42,707 bases of DNA from Azospirillum isscasi (GCF_030849505.1 NZ_JAUJFI010000031.1:1-42707); one strand, 5' to 3'. Positions 8,829 through 17,667 are shown, counted from the stretch's first letter. Program-made: numbers and translations. Notes: generated from the sequence alone by a model not told the origin.

Positions 8829-9340
8829 GACGGGCATCTCCTCCGGGTTTCTTCGTGTTGGTTGTTTTCGTTGTGGTGGGCCGCCGGGGCGTTCAGCAAG
8901 GCGGTCCAGCTTTCGAGCCACGCCAGCGCGTCCTCGTCCGGCAGCGGCTGCTGGCAGGCGTCGATCTCCAGGCGCTCGCCGAGACGGGTGGCGCTCAGGC
9001 GGCGCAACGCCTCGTCCAGGCGGCGGCCGGCGAGGCAGAAGGTGTCGCGATAGGTGCGGTCGCCGAGCGCGATGACGCCATAGCGCAGGCGCGAGAGGTC
9101 CGGGCGGGTCTCGTCCAGGCTGCGGACGAAGGGGGCGATGTTGTCCGGCCAGTCGCCATGGCCGTGGGTCGAGGTGCAGACCAACAGCACCCCACGGTCG
9201 GGCAACCGCAGGTCGGCGCAGCCCTGGCCGGTGGAAAGCGTGGCGCCGTGGCCGGCGCGCGCCAGCGCGTCGCGCACGCATTCGGCGACGAGGTGGGCGT
9301 TTCCGGACTCCGAGCCGACGACGATCAGGATCTCAGCCAT
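8825..9340 (-). CDS. Flavodoxin-domain protein heading the paaN-paaY operon
   Basis: The 171-residue protein has a flavodoxin/CysJ-like fold. The N-terminal strand and FMN phosphate loop are [17 protein letters not shown], followed by the loop [12 protein letters not shown] and the segment [16 protein letters not shown], as in MioC and sulfite-reductase flavodoxin domains. It should bind FMN and shuttle electrons. It is the first gene of a three-gene operon, and its stop overlaps the paaN start (ATGA). A flavodoxin is not part of the classical paa gene set, so an electron-donor role for a paa-linked oxygenase is a reasonable but untested idea. The last 20 residues are polar and probably disordered. 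Confidence 0.85.
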   Translation of the reverse strand: MAEILIVVGSESGNAHLVAECVRDALARAGHGATLSTGQGCADLRLPDRGVLLVCTSTHGHGDWPDNIAPFVRSLDETRPDLSRLRYGVIALGDRTYRDTFCLAGRRLDEALRRLSATRLGERLEIDACQQPLPDEDALAWLESWTALLNAPAAHHNENNQHEETRRRCPS

Positions 9341-9603
9341 GGCCGGACCTTAAACCAAGGCCGCCGGGTAGTGATACCGATTTTTGGAGTATGACTGTTG
9401 TTCTGTATCCCTTCGTCCCGGCCCTAACGGGTGGGGATGCTGGAAAAGCGTCTTCCCGCTTGCCCATACCGCGCCGCCGATGACATATTACAACCAAGCG
9501 CACAGTGCGCATAAAACTGTATCATATCGATACGGCAAGAACGGCCCCAACGAAGGGACGATTAGGGAATGGAAACGCACCTCTTCACGGCGGGAGTCCG
9601 CCG
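9341..9603. promoter_or_regulatory. Divergent promoter region of the two paa operons, with candidate operators
   Basis: This stretch lies between the flavodoxin-paaN-paaY and paaGHIJK operons. It holds several dyads. GGTA-GTGA-TACC is at 9367-9378. GCGCAC-A-GTGCGC is a perfect 13-base palindrome at 9498-9510. GTATC-ATATC-GATAC is at 9519-9533 and contains TATCGATA. The core ATAYCGAT occurs here twice (9374-9381 and 9524-9531) and again, on the minus strand, before paaX (24128-24135). PaaX-family repressors act on such divergent paa promoters in other bacteria, so these are candidate PaaX sites; the assignment is inference. Confidence 0.55.
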
Positions 9604-10395
9604 ATGAGCTACGCCAGCATCCTGTTCGAGGTGGCGGACGGCGTGGCGACGCTGACGCTGAACCGCCCGGACAAGCTCAACAGCTTCACCAGCGCCATGC
9701 ACGCGGAGGTGCGCGACGCGCTGTCCCGCGTGAAGGACGACGAATCCGTGCGCTGCCTGCTGCTGACCGGCGCGGGGCGCGGCTTCTGCGCGGGGCAGGA
9801 CCTGTCCGACCGGGCGGTCGCGCCGGGGCAGGAGATGCCGGACCTTGGCCAATCCATCGAGGCGAACTACAACCCGCTGGTCCGCACGCTGCGCGCGCTG
9901 GAGATGCCGGTCGTCGCGGCGGTCAACGGCGTGGCGGCGGGGGCGGGAGCGAACATCGCCTTCGCCTGCGACCTCGTGCTGGCGGGACGGTCGGCGAGCT
10001 TCATCCAGGCCTTCTGCAAGCTGGGGCTGGTCCCCGATTCGGGCGGAACATGGTTCCTGCCCCGGCTGGTCGGCACGCAGCGGGCGATGGCCCTGGCGAT
10101 GCTGGGAGAAAAGGTGACGGCGGAGGAGGCCGAGCGGCTCGGTATGATCCACAAGGCGGTGGATGACGCGGAGCTGATGCCGGCCGCGACGGCGCTGGCC
10201 CGGACGCTGGCGGCCCAGCCGACCAGGGGTTTGGCCCTCATCAAGAAGGCCATCCACGCCTCCACCACCAACACGTTGGACGAGCAGTTGGACCTGGAGC
10301 GCGACCTTCAGCGCGCCGCCGGCCGCACCGCCGATTACCGCGAGGGCGTCGCCGCCTTCCTGGAGAAGCGGGCGCCCCGATTCGAGGGCAAGTGA
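9604..10395 (+). CDS. paaG: 2-(1,2-epoxy-1,2-dihydrophenyl)acetyl-CoA isomerase PaaG
   Basis: The 263-residue protein belongs to the crotonase fold, with LTGAGRGFCAGQDLSDR forming the first oxyanion-hole segment (about residues 55-71) and AAVNGVAAGAGANIAFACDLV the second. PaaG converts the ring epoxide CoA ester to the oxepin, and later shifts double bonds during the beta-oxidation-like steps. The start is ATG at 9604, with GGGAG about 7 bases upstream. The frame is open about 100 bases further upstream, but that part would run through the operator region. The stop overlaps the paaH start by one base (TGATG). Confidence 0.93.
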   Translation: MSYASILFEVADGVATLTLNRPDKLNSFTSAMHAEVRDALSRVKDDESVRCLLLTGAGRGFCAGQDLSDRAVAPGQEMPDLGQSIEANYNPLVRTLRALEMPVVAAVNGVAAGAGANIAFACDLVLAGRSASFIQAFCKLGLVPDSGGTWFLPRLVGTQRAMALAMLGEKVTAEEAERLGMIHKAVDDAELMPAATALARTLAAQPTRGLALIKKAIHASTTNTLDEQLDLERDLQRAAGRTADYREGVAAFLEKRAPRFEGK

Positions 10396-11945
10396 TGCCC
10401 CGGGAAAATTCCAAGGCGCTGGACCGTTCGGCGACCGTGGCCGTGGTCGGCTGCGGCGCCATGGGGGCCGGCATCGCGCAGGTGGCGGCAACCGCCGGGC
10501 ATAGGGTGCTGCTGTTCGACGCGCGGGAGGGGGCGGCGGCCAGGGCGATGGACGGCATCGCCGACGCGCTCGCCAAACTGGTCGCCAAGGACCGGATGCG
10601 CGAGGAGGACCGGGTCGCCCTGCTCGGGCGGCTGGAGCCGGTGGAGCGGCTGGCGGCGCTGGCTCCCGCGGCGCTGGTCGTCGAGGCCGTCGTCGAGGAT
10701 CTGGAGGTCAAGCGCGGGCTGTTCCGGGACCTGGAGGGGATCGTGGGGGAGGAGGCGATCCTCGCCACCAACACCTCGTCCCTGCCGGTGACGGCGATTG
10801 CCGCGCCGCTGAAACGGCCGGAGCGGTTCGCGGGCCTGCACTTCTTCAATCCCGCGCCGCTGATGGCCCTCGTCGAGATCGTCAGCGGGCTGGCGACGGA
10901 CCGGGCGGTGGCGGAGACGCTGTTCGCCACGGCGAAGGACTGGGGGAAAAGCCCGGTGTTTGCCCGCTCCACGCCGGGATTCATCGTCAACCGGGTGGCG
11001 CGGCCCTTCTACGCCGAAGGCTTGCGGGCCTTGCAGGAGCAGGCGGGGGACCCGGCGACGCTCGACGCCGTGATGCGCGACTGCGGCGGCTTCCGCATGG
11101 GGCCGTTCGAGTTGATGGACCTGATCGGCCATGACGTGAACTTCGCGGTCACGCGGTCGGTGCACGCGGCCTATTTCGGCGATCCGCGCTTCCAACCCTC
11201 GCTGATCCAGCAGGAGCTGGTGGAGGCGGGGCGGCTGGGCCGCAAGACCGGGCGCGGATTCTACCAGTACGGAGCGGGGGCGGAGACGGCGCGGGCGAAG
11301 GACGCGCCGGAGGCTCCCAGGCCGTCGCGGGTGTCGGTGGAAGGGCATCTCGGGCCGGCGCACGGGCTGTTGGCGATGATCCGCGAGGCGGGCATCGCGG
11401 TGGAGGAACTGCCGGAGCCCGGACCGGGGCACCCCATCGGGCGGCTGGTGGTGGACGGGGTGACGCTGACCCTGACCGACGGGCGCAGCGCCACCCGGCA
11501 CGCGGCGGACATCGGGCGGAAGGACGTGGTCCTGTTCGATCTGGCGCGGGACTATGCGGGGGCCTCCCGCATCGCCATCGCGGCGGCGGATGGGGCGGCG
11601 CGCGGGTCCGTCGCGACGGCGGCGGGGCTGTTCCAGGCGCTGGGCAAGCGCGTGTCCGTTCTGGACGACCTGCCGGGCCTTCTGGTCATGCGCACCGTCG
11701 CCATGCTGGCGAACGAGGCGGCGGACGCGGTGCTTCAGGGGGTCGCCAGCGCCGCCGACGTCGACACCGCGATGACCAAGGGCGTGAATTACCCGCTGGG
11801 GCCGCTGGCCTGGGCCGAGAGCATCGGGCTCGACCTCGTGGTGGACGTGCTGGACGCGCTCAACCGGACCTATGGCGAGGACCGCTACCGCGCCTCGGCG
11901 CTGCTGCGCCGCAAAGTATGGGGAGGAACCTTCTTTCATGACTGA
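10395..11945 (+). CDS. paaH: 3-hydroxyadipyl-CoA dehydrogenase PaaH
   Basis: The 516-residue protein starts with an NAD-binding Rossmann motif (VAVVGCGAMGAGIAQVA, glycines 19-24) and the 3-hydroxyacyl-CoA dehydrogenase signature HFFNPAPLMALVEIVSG. It continues with two copies of the C-terminal helical domain, at roughly residues 190-290 and 405-500. The double domain and length are usual for PaaH. It oxidises 3-hydroxyadipyl-CoA to 3-oxoadipyl-CoA. A GTG just before the ATG (10392) is a possible alternative start. Its 3' end overlaps paaI by 8 bases, so the operon is tightly coupled. Confidence 0.93.
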   Translation: MPRENSKALDRSATVAVVGCGAMGAGIAQVAATAGHRVLLFDAREGAAARAMDGIADALAKLVAKDRMREEDRVALLGRLEPVERLAALAPAALVVEAVVEDLEVKRGLFRDLEGIVGEEAILATNTSSLPVTAIAAPLKRPERFAGLHFFNPAPLMALVEIVSGLATDRAVAETLFATAKDWGKSPVFARSTPGFIVNRVARPFYAEGLRALQEQAGDPATLDAVMRDCGGFRMGPFELMDLIGHDVNFAVTRSVHAAYFGDPRFQPSLIQQELVEAGRLGRKTGRGFYQYGAGAETARAKDAPEAPRPSRVSVEGHLGPAHGLLAMIREAGIAVEELPEPGPGHPIGRLVVDGVTLTLTDGRSATRHAADIGRKDVVLFDLARDYAGASRIAIAAADGAARGSVATAAGLFQALGKRVSVLDDLPGLLVMRTVAMLANEAADAVLQGVASAADVDTAMTKGVNYPLGPLAWAESIGLDLVVDVLDALNRTYGEDRYRASALLRRKVWGGTFFHD

Positions 11946-12375
11946 GACGAACAGGGCGCAGGCCATCGCCGAGGCGGTCGGACGGGGCATGTACGAGCGC
12001 GACCATTGCGCCATCGCCCATGGGATCGAACTGGTGGCGATCGCGCCGGGCTACGCCCGCATGACCATGACCGTGCGCAAGGACATGGTGAACGGTCACG
12101 ACATCTGCCACGGCGGCATGACCTTCACGCTGGCCGACACGGCCTTCGCCTACGCCTGCAACGCCGGCAACGAGGTCACCGTGGCCGCCGCCTGCAACAT
12201 CGTGTTCCCGGCCCCGGCGAAGCTGGGCGACGTGCTGACGGCGGAATGCCGCGAGGTGCACAAGCGCGGCCGGGCCGGCGTCTACGACACGACCGTGACC
12301 AACCAGGAGGGCGCCGTCATCGGCGTCTTCCGCGGCCAGTCCATGCGCATCCAGGGCGAGGTCGTGGCGGTGTAA
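11938..12375 (+). CDS. paaI: Hydroxyphenylacetyl-CoA thioesterase PaaI
   Basis: The 145-residue hotdog-fold protein carries the PaaI active-site segment NGHDICHGGMTFTLADTAFAYACN, whose aspartate and HGG turn activate water for thioester hydrolysis. PaaI removes CoA from ring-hydroxylated or stalled phenylacetyl-CoA derivatives, freeing the CoA pool. The start ATG at 11938 has GGGGAGGAA about 9 bases upstream and overlaps the end of paaH. A longer in-frame start inside paaH is unlikely. If 2- or 3-hydroxyphenylacetyl-CoA is released, the product could feed the homogentisate genes downstream; that link is inference. Confidence 0.92.
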   Translation: MTETNRAQAIAEAVGRGMYERDHCAIAHGIELVAIAPGYARMTMTVRKDMVNGHDICHGGMTFTLADTAFAYACNAGNEVTVAAACNIVFPAPAKLGDVLTAECREVHKRGRAGVYDTTVTNQEGAVIGVFRGQSMRIQGEVVAV

Positions 12376-12383
12376 GCGGGTGC

Positions 12384-12424
12384 CCCCCCATCCCTCCCCC
12401 GCGAAGCGGGGGAGGGATGGGGGG
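12384..12424. repeat. C-rich intergenic hairpin, paaI-paaJ
   Basis: The arm at 12384-12402 (CCCCCCATCCCTCCCCCGC) is a perfect inverted copy of 12406-12424, with a GAA loop, giving a 19 bp stem. It lies inside a same-strand operon, with paaJ starting 30 bases later, so it is better read as a dispersed extragenic palindrome or mRNA-processing element than as an operon end. Related elements occur at 15061-15094, 27054-27082 and 31515-31542. Confidence 0.85.
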
Positions 12425-12453
12425 CAACAAGGAAGAATGTTGGGAGGGAACAC

Positions 12454-13662
12454 ATGACCGAAGCCTACCTCTGCGACGCGGTTCGCACGCCGTTCGGGCG
12501 CTATGGCGGGGGGCTCGCGCCGGTGCGGGCGGACGATCTGGCCGCCGTGCCGATCAGGGCTCTGATGGAGCGCAACGCGGGCGTGGACTGGGCCGCCGTG
12601 GACGACGTGATCCTCGGCTGCGCCAACCAGGCGGGCGAGGACAACCGCAACGTCGCCCGCATGGCCGCGCTGCTGGCGGGCCTTCCCGTGGAGGTGCCGG
12701 GGACGACCGTGAACCGGCTGTGCGGGTCGGGGCTGGACGCGCTGGGCATGGCGGCGCGCGCCGTCAAGGCCGGCGAGGCGGACCTCGTCATCGCGGGCGG
12801 GGTGGAAAGCATGACCCGCGCGCCCTTCGTCATGGGCAAGGCCGACGGCGCCTTTTCCCGCGAGGCGCAGATGTTCGACACCACCATCGGCTGGCGCTTC
12901 GTGAACCCGAGGATGAAGGCGGCCTACGGGATCGATTCGATGCCGGAGACGGCGGAGAACGTGGCCACCGATTACGGCGTGAACCGGCAGGATCAGGACG
13001 CCTTCGCGCTGCGCAGCCAGCAGCGGGCGGCGCGGGCGCAGGAAACCGGGCGGTTCGCGCGGGAGATCGTGCCGGTGCTGATCCCGCAGCGGAAGGGCGA
13101 CCCCAAAGTTATCGACAGGGACGAGCATCTGCGCCCCGACACGACGCTGGAGGCTCTGGCGAAGCTGGGGACGCCGTTCCGGAAGGAGGGCGGGACGGTG
13201 ACCGCCGGCAACGCCTCAGGCGTCAACGACGGGGCGGGGGCGCTGCTGGTGGCGTCGGAGGCGGCGGTGCGCCGCTATGGCCTGACGCCGCGTGCGCGGG
13301 TGACGGGGCTCGCCACGGCGGGGGTGCCGCCGCGCGTCATGGGCATCGGGCCGGCTCCGGCGACGCGGAAGCTTCTGGAGCGGCTGGGCGTGCCGGTCGG
13401 CGGCGTCGACGTGATCGAGCTGAACGAAGCCTTCGCGGCGCAGGCGCTGGCGGTGCTGCGGATGCTCGGGCTGCCGGACGACGCGGAGCATGTGAACCCC
13501 AACGGCGGGGCCATCGCGCTCGGCCACCCGCTGGGGGCGTCGGGCGCCCGGCTGGCCGGAACGGCCCTGGTCGAACTGGAGGCTCGCAAGGCGCGCCGCG
13601 CGCTCTGTACCATGTGCATCGGGGTGGGGCAGGGCATCGCGTTGATGCTGGAGCGCGACTGA
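12454..13662 (+). CDS. paaJ: 3-oxoadipyl-CoA / 3-oxo-5,6-dehydrosuberyl-CoA thiolase PaaJ
   Basis: This is a 402-residue thiolase with a complete catalytic triad: nucleophilic Cys90 in [11 protein letters not shown], His358 in [11 protein letters not shown] and Cys388 in [10 protein letters not shown]. It also has NEAFAAQAL, another thiolase signature. The best match is the PaaJ/PcaF subfamily, and the gene's position between paaI and paaK supports PaaJ. It performs the two thiolytic steps that release acetyl-CoA and succinyl-CoA at the end of the phenylacetate route. A GGGAGGGAA ribosome site precedes the ATG. Confidence 0.93.
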   Translation: MTEAYLCDAVRTPFGRYGGGLAPVRADDLAAVPIRALMERNAGVDWAAVDDVILGCANQAGEDNRNVARMAALLAGLPVEVPGTTVNRLCGSGLDALGMAARAVKAGEADLVIAGGVESMTRAPFVMGKADGAFSREAQMFDTTIGWRFVNPRMKAAYGIDSMPETAENVATDYGVNRQDQDAFALRSQQRAARAQETGRFAREIVPVLIPQRKGDPKVIDRDEHLRPDTTLEALAKLGTPFRKEGGTVTAGNASGVNDGAGALLVASEAAVRRYGLTPRARVTGLATAGVPPRVMGIGPAPATRKLLERLGVPVGGVDVIELNEAFAAQALAVLRMLGLPDDAEHVNPNGGAIALGHPLGASGARLAGTALVELEARKARRALCTMCIGVGQGIALMLERD

Positions 13663-13737
13663 CCGCACCCCCATATAAATTCGCAGGGCCAACAAAACAA
13701 AAACCGGCCAGGAACGCAGCCTCGGGAGAGAAACGCC

Positions 13738-15048
13738 ATGTTGATGCTGAACACACCGCTGCAGCACGAGCTCGACCATTACGAGACGGCCAGCCGGGAC
13801 GAGATCACCGCGATGCAGATTTCGCGGCTGAAATGGTCGCTGCAGCACACCTACGCCAACGTCGCGCATTTCCGGGCCAAATGCCAGAAGAAGGGCGTCA
13901 CCCCCGCCGACTTCAAGGAGTTGAAGGACCTGTCGCTGTTCCCCTTCACGGTGAAGGAGGATCTGCGCCAGACCTATCCGTTCGGCCTGTTCGCCGTGCC
14001 GATGACCGAGCTGGTGCGCCTGCACGCCTCCAGCGGCACCACGGGCAAGCCGACGGTGGTCGGCTACACCGACGCCGACATCCACAACTGGGCCGATCTG
14101 GTGGCGCGTTCCATCCGCGCGGCGGGCGGGCGGCGTGGCGACCGGGTGCATGTGTCCTACGGCTACGGGCTGTTCACCGGCGGGCTCGGCGCCCATTACG
14201 GGGCGGAGCGGCTGGGCTGCACCGTCATCCCCATGGGCGGCGGCCAGACGGAACGGCAGGTCCAGCTCATCCGGGATTTCGAGCCCAACGTCATCATGGT
14301 CACCCCCTCCTACATGCTGAACATCGCGGAGGAGATGGAACGCCAGGGCATGAAGACTTGGCAGACCGCCCTGCGGGTCGGAATCTTCGGCGCCGAACCC
14401 TGGACCAACGCCATGCGGGCGGAGATCGAGCAGAAGTTCGGCATCGACGCCGTGGACATCTACGGCCTGTCGGAGATCATGGGGCCGGGCGTCGCCAGCG
14501 AGTGCGTGGAGACCAAGGACGGTCCGGTCATCTGGGAAGACCATTTCTATCCGGAGATCATCAACCCGGAGACGGGCGAGGTCCTGCCGGACGGCGAATA
14601 TGGCGAGCTGGTCTTCACGACGCTGACCAAGGAAGGTCTGCCGATGATCCGCTACCGCACGCGCGACCTGACGCGGCTGCTGCCGCCGACCTCGCGCAGC
14701 ATGCGGCGCATCGACAAGATCACCGGGCGGTCGGACGACATGCTCATCATCCGCGGCGTGAACGTCTTCCCGACGCAGATCGAGGAGCTGATCTGCAAGG
14801 AACCGATGTTCGCGCCCCATTACGAGCTGGTCGTGTCGCGCGACGGGCATATGGACAATCTGGCGGTCCGGGTCGAGACGGAGCCGCACCACGCCGGCGG
14901 CGACCGCAAGGCGTATGCTAAGCACCTGCAACACCGGATCAAGTCGCTGATCGGCATCACCACGGCGGTCGAGGTGGTCGATCCCGGCGCCATCGAGCGC
15001 TCGCAGGGCAAGGCGAAGCGCGTACGGGATCTGCGGCCGAAGGGGTAA
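13738..15048 (+). CDS. paaK: Phenylacetate-CoA ligase PaaK
   Basis: The 436-residue adenylate-forming enzyme has the P-loop-like motif SSGTTGKP at residues 98-105 and the ANL motifs [10 protein letters not shown] and [16 protein letters not shown], then the small C-terminal PaaK domain ending in [11 protein letters not shown]. It activates phenylacetate to phenylacetyl-CoA in the cytoplasm, the first committed step of the pathway. A clear GGGAGAGAAACGCC leader precedes the ATG. It follows paaJ by 75 bases and is the last canonical paa gene of the rightward operon. Confidence 0.95.
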   Translation: MLMLNTPLQHELDHYETASRDEITAMQISRLKWSLQHTYANVAHFRAKCQKKGVTPADFKELKDLSLFPFTVKEDLRQTYPFGLFAVPMTELVRLHASSGTTGKPTVVGYTDADIHNWADLVARSIRAAGGRRGDRVHVSYGYGLFTGGLGAHYGAERLGCTVIPMGGGQTERQVQLIRDFEPNVIMVTPSYMLNIAEEMERQGMKTWQTALRVGIFGAEPWTNAMRAEIEQKFGIDAVDIYGLSEIMGPGVASECVETKDGPVIWEDHFYPEIINPETGEVLPDGEYGELVFTTLTKEGLPMIRYRTRDLTRLLPPTSRSMRRIDKITGRSDDMLIIRGVNVFPTQIEELICKEPMFAPHYELVVSRDGHMDNLAVRVETEPHHAGGDRKAYAKHLQHRIKSLIGITTAVEVVDPGAIERSQGKAKRVRDLRPKG

Positions 15049-15060
15049 GGTTGCGGGTGT

Positions 15061-15094
15061 CCCCTCCCTTTCCGTTCCACCGGGGAGGGAGGGG
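15061..15094. repeat. C-rich intergenic hairpin after paaK
   Basis: CCCCTCCCTTTCCG (15061-15074) pairs with CGGGGAGGGAGGGG (15081-15094) around TTCCAC, a 14 bp stem with two G-U pairs in RNA. It follows paaK by 12 bases and may end the paa transcript. It belongs to the same family as the elements at 12384, 27054 and 31515. Confidence 0.75.
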
Positions 15095-15133
15095 GCAATA
15101 ACCCTCCGGCGCGCGGGTCTTTCCGTTTGAAAA

Positions 15134-15147
15134 GTATCATTTGAAAC
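15134..15147 (+). promoter_or_regulatory. Candidate MarR operator 1 before the mhaA-like gene
   Basis: GTATCATTTGAAAC differs at two of 14 positions from the perfect palindrome GTTTCATATGAAAC found between marR and hmgA (17668-17681). It is followed one base later by a second copy, so the two sites lie 15 bases apart start to start. Confidence 0.6.
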
Positions 15148-15148
15148 A

Positions 15149-15162
15149 GTATCATCAGAAAC
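15149..15162 (+). promoter_or_regulatory. Candidate MarR operator 2 before the mhaA-like gene
   Basis: GTATCATCAGAAAC is the second of two direct copies of the operator-like 14-mer, ending 29 bases before the mhaA-like start codon. This position suits repression by blocking the promoter or early elongation. Confidence 0.55.
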
Positions 15163-15191
15163 AAATAAGGATACATCGGGGGAAACGCACC

Positions 15192-16850
15192 ATGCACTCG
15201 ACCTACAGCTACCCGAAATTCGCCTACACACCATCGGAGGAGCAGCGCACCGGGACCGTCAAGCGCCATCCCGTCGTGGTGGTCGGGGCCGGGCCGGTCG
15301 GCATGACCGCCGCCATCGACCTCGCCCAGAAAGGCGTGCCGGTGGTCGTGCTGGACGACGACGACACGGTCAGCATCGGCAGCCGCGCGGTCTGCTACGC
15401 CAAGCGGGCGCTGGAGGTGTGGGACCGGCTGGGCTCCGCGCAGCGGATGATCGACAAGGGCGTGATCTGGAAGATCGGCAAGGTTTTCCACGGCGACAAG
15501 CAGGTCTACCAGTTCGACCTGCTGCCGGAACCGGACCACAAGAACCCGGCCTTCATCAACCTCCAGCAATATTATCTGGAAGAATACCTGATCACCGACG
15601 CGAAGAAGACCGAGCGGGTCGATCTGCGCTGGAAGTCGCGCGTGCTGTCCGTGAAGCCGATGAGCGACCATGTGGTGTTGCAGGTGGAGACCCCGGACGG
15701 CGTCTACGCGCTGGAGGCCGATTGGGTGATCGCCTGCGACGGGGCCAAGTCCTCGATCCGCAAGATGCTGGACCTCGATTTCGTGGGCGAGGTGTTCCAG
15801 GACCGCTTCCTGATCGCCGACGTGGTGATGAAGGCGGATTTCCCGGCGGAGCGCTGGTTCTGGTTCGACCCGCCCTTCCACCAGAAGCAATCCACCCTGC
15901 TGCACATGCAGGCCGACAACGTCTGGCGCATCGACTTCCAACTGGGCTGGGGGGCCGATCCGGAGGAGGAGAAGAAACCCGAGCGCGTCATCCCCCGCCT
16001 GAAGGCCATGCTGGGCGAGGACACGGCGTTCGATCTGGAGTGGGTCTCCGTCTACACCTTCCAATGCCGGCGGCTGGAGAATTTCCGCAAGGGCCGGGTC
16101 TTCTTCGCGGGCGACAGCGCGCATCAGGTCTCGCCCTTCGGCGCGCGGGGCGCCAACTCCGGCGTGCCGGACGCCGACAATCTGGTGTGGAAGCTGAAGC
16201 TGGTGATGGACGGCGTGGCGCCGGACAGCCTGCTGGACACCTATTCGGACGAGCGGGTCGCGGCGGCCAAGGAGAACCTGCTGAACTCCACGCGCTCCAC
16301 GGATTTCATCACGCCCAAGAGCGAGGTCAGCCGAACCTTCCGGGACGCCGTGCTGAATCTGGCGGGGGAGCACCCCTTCGCGCGGTCGCTCGTGAACTCG
16401 GGCCGTCTGTCCACGCCGACGACCTATGTGGACAGCCGGTTGAACACGCCGGACAGCGACCGTTTCGCGGGCAACATGGTACCGGGCGCACCGGCGACGG
16501 ACGCTCCGGTCGAAGCGCAGGGGCAGGCCGGCTGGCTGATGGACAAGCTGGGCGGCGGCTTCGTCGCGCTCTATTACGCCGGGGGAGACGCGGTGCCGGC
16601 GGAGGTGGCGGAGCGCCTGGACGCTCTGGCCAAGGGGGCGGTGCCGTTCGCATGGCGTGCCGTCACCAACCGCCGCCGCGAGGCTCTGCCGAATGAACTG
16701 TTGGATGTGAACGGCCGCTTCGAGGAGCGGTACGACGCCACGCCGGGCACGCTCTACCTGATCCGCCCCGACCAGCATGTGGCCGGGCGCTGGCGGACGT
16801 TCGATGCGGACAAGCTGGCCGCGGCGCTGAACCGCGCCGTCGGCCTGTAA
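15192..16850 (+). CDS. mhaA: FAD-dependent aromatic hydroxylase, MhaA-like (3-hydroxyphenylacetate 6-hydroxylase large component)
   Basis: The 552-residue class A flavin monooxygenase has GAGPVG (residues 32-37) for the ADP part of FAD, the DG motif CDGAKSS (Asp183), the GD motif FFAGDSAHQVSPFGARG (Asp308) and a C-terminal thioredoxin-like domain, as in the MhpA/phenol-hydroxylase group. P. putida U MhaA is a flavoprotein of nearly the same size that needs a 6-kDa coupling protein to turn 3-hydroxyphenylacetate into homogentisate. Here a 64-residue gene follows directly, and homogentisate genes lie just beyond. The assignment rests on this context as much as on the motifs; a related hydroxylase such as an MhpA type is possible. 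Confidence 0.75.
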   Translation: MHSTYSYPKFAYTPSEEQRTGTVKRHPVVVVGAGPVGMTAAIDLAQKGVPVVVLDDDDTVSIGSRAVCYAKRALEVWDRLGSAQRMIDKGVIWKIGKVFHGDKQVYQFDLLPEPDHKNPAFINLQQYYLEEYLITDAKKTERVDLRWKSRVLSVKPMSDHVVLQVETPDGVYALEADWVIACDGAKSSIRKMLDLDFVGEVFQDRFLIADVVMKADFPAERWFWFDPPFHQKQSTLLHMQADNVWRIDFQLGWGADPEEEKKPERVIPRLKAMLGEDTAFDLEWVSVYTFQCRRLENFRKGRVFFAGDSAHQVSPFGARGANSGVPDADNLVWKLKLVMDGVAPDSLLDTYSDERVAAAKENLLNSTRSTDFITPKSEVSRTFRDAVLNLAGEHPFARSLVNSGRLSTPTTYVDSRLNTPDSDRFAGNMVPGAPATDAPVEAQGQAGWLMDKLGGGFVALYYAGGDAVPAEVAERLDALAKGAVPFAWRAVTNRRREALPNELLDVNGRFEERYDATPGTLYLIRPDQHVAGRWRTFDADKLAAALNRAVGL

Positions 16851-16885
16851 ATCGGCCTGTAAGAGACGATTGGGAGGATACAGTC

Positions 16886-17080
16886 ATGGCCACGCTCGTG
16901 ACCGAGAACCGGATTGCGAAACCGGACGATTTCTACGAGGCGCTGATCGACACGCATCGCGACCTGAGCGCCGAGCAGAGCAACATGGTCAACGCCAAGC
17001 TGGTTTTGCTGCTGGCGAACCACATCGGCGACATGGAGGTGCTGAAGGAGGCGCTGCGCGTCGCCCGCAAGGGGGTGTGA
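16886..17080 (+). CDS. mhaB: Small coupling-protein candidate, MhaB-like
   Basis: The 64-residue, mostly helical protein (about 7 kDa) is encoded 35 bases after the flavin hydroxylase, behind a good GGGAGG ribosome site. It contains FYEALIDTHRDLSAEQS and a leucine-rich helix NAKLVLLLANHIGDMEVLKEAL, without cysteines or metal motifs. It probably belongs to the small DUF2783-type proteins; this is from memory. In P. putida U the equally small MhaB is essential for productive hydroxylation by MhaA. Position, size and the hmg context support the same role here; direct similarity to MhaB could not be tested. Confidence 0.7.
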   Translation: MATLVTENRIAKPDDFYEALIDTHRDLSAEQSNMVNAKLVLLLANHIGDMEVLKEALRVARKGV

Positions 17081-17091
17081 AAGCGGACGGT

Positions 17092-17604
17092 TCAGGTCTT
17101 CGGCAGCCGCTGCTCCGGGGCGGAGGCAAGCTGGTCGGCCTGGGCCTGCATCCTGGTCAGGAGGCGGTCGAGCAGGGCCGCTTCCTCCTCCGTCAGGGCG
17201 TGGGTCAGTTGATCCTCGTAGGCGAGCGCCAGGGGCACGATCTGCGTGTAGATGTCCAGCGCCTTGGGCGTCAGGGTCAGCAGCGCCTTGCGGCGGTCGG
17301 TGTCGCCCGCTTCACGCAGGATCAGGGCGGAGTCCAGCATCCGGCTGATGGCGCGGCTGACCTGCACCTTGTCCATGGCGGTGCGCTGGGCGATCTCCCC
17401 GGCGCTCAGCGTCTCCCTGCCGCCCAGAACGGCGATGATCCGCCATTCCGGGATCGTGATGCCGAAGCGCTTCTCATACAGCTTCGCCACCGTGTGGCTG
17501 ACCGTGTTGGACAGCACCGACAGCCGATAGGGCAGGAAGCGGGTCAGGTGCAGCGTGGCAGCGCCGGGAGCGGTCTCCGAACGCTTGCGGCGGGCTTGGG
17601 GCAT
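17092..17604 (-). CDS. MarR-family transcriptional regulator of the homogentisate module
   Basis: The 170-residue protein has a winged helix-turn-helix at about residues 50-120: PEWRIIAVLGGRE, LSAGEIAQRTAMDKVQVSRAISRMLDSALI (recognition helix) and the wing REAGDTDRRKALLTLTPKA, with the DxR signature of MarR proteins. It is divergent from hmgA, with the palindrome GTTTCATATGAAAC in the shared promoter, and convergent with the mhaB-like gene. By analogy with HpaR/HmgR-type repressors it should bind that palindrome and be released by an aromatic acid, perhaps homogentisate or 3-hydroxyphenylacetate. The P. putida HmgR is IclR-type, so this would be a different solution. The effector is inference. 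Confidence 0.9.
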   Translation of the reverse strand: MPQARRKRSETAPGAATLHLTRFLPYRLSVLSNTVSHTVAKLYEKRFGITIPEWRIIAVLGGRETLSAGEIAQRTAMDKVQVSRAISRMLDSALILREAGDTDRRKALLTLTPKALDIYTQIVPLALAYEDQLTHALTEEEAALLDRLLTRMQAQADQLASAPEQRLPKT

Positions 17605-17667
17605 GAGTCGTCGCCGTTCCAGCGGTTAAGTCCGTCCATCCTGCGCGCAAATTTTCTTGTTGCAACT

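Noticed and set aside
9505..9603. N-terminal extension of PaaG
   Set aside because: It would start inside the operator region and adds residues not found in crotonase-fold enzymes; the ATG at 9604 has a ribosome site and matches the family start.
11860..13128. Long minus-strand frame opposite paaI and paaJ
   Set aside because: It is rich in His, Arg and Pro, matches no family, and both plus-strand genes are intact.
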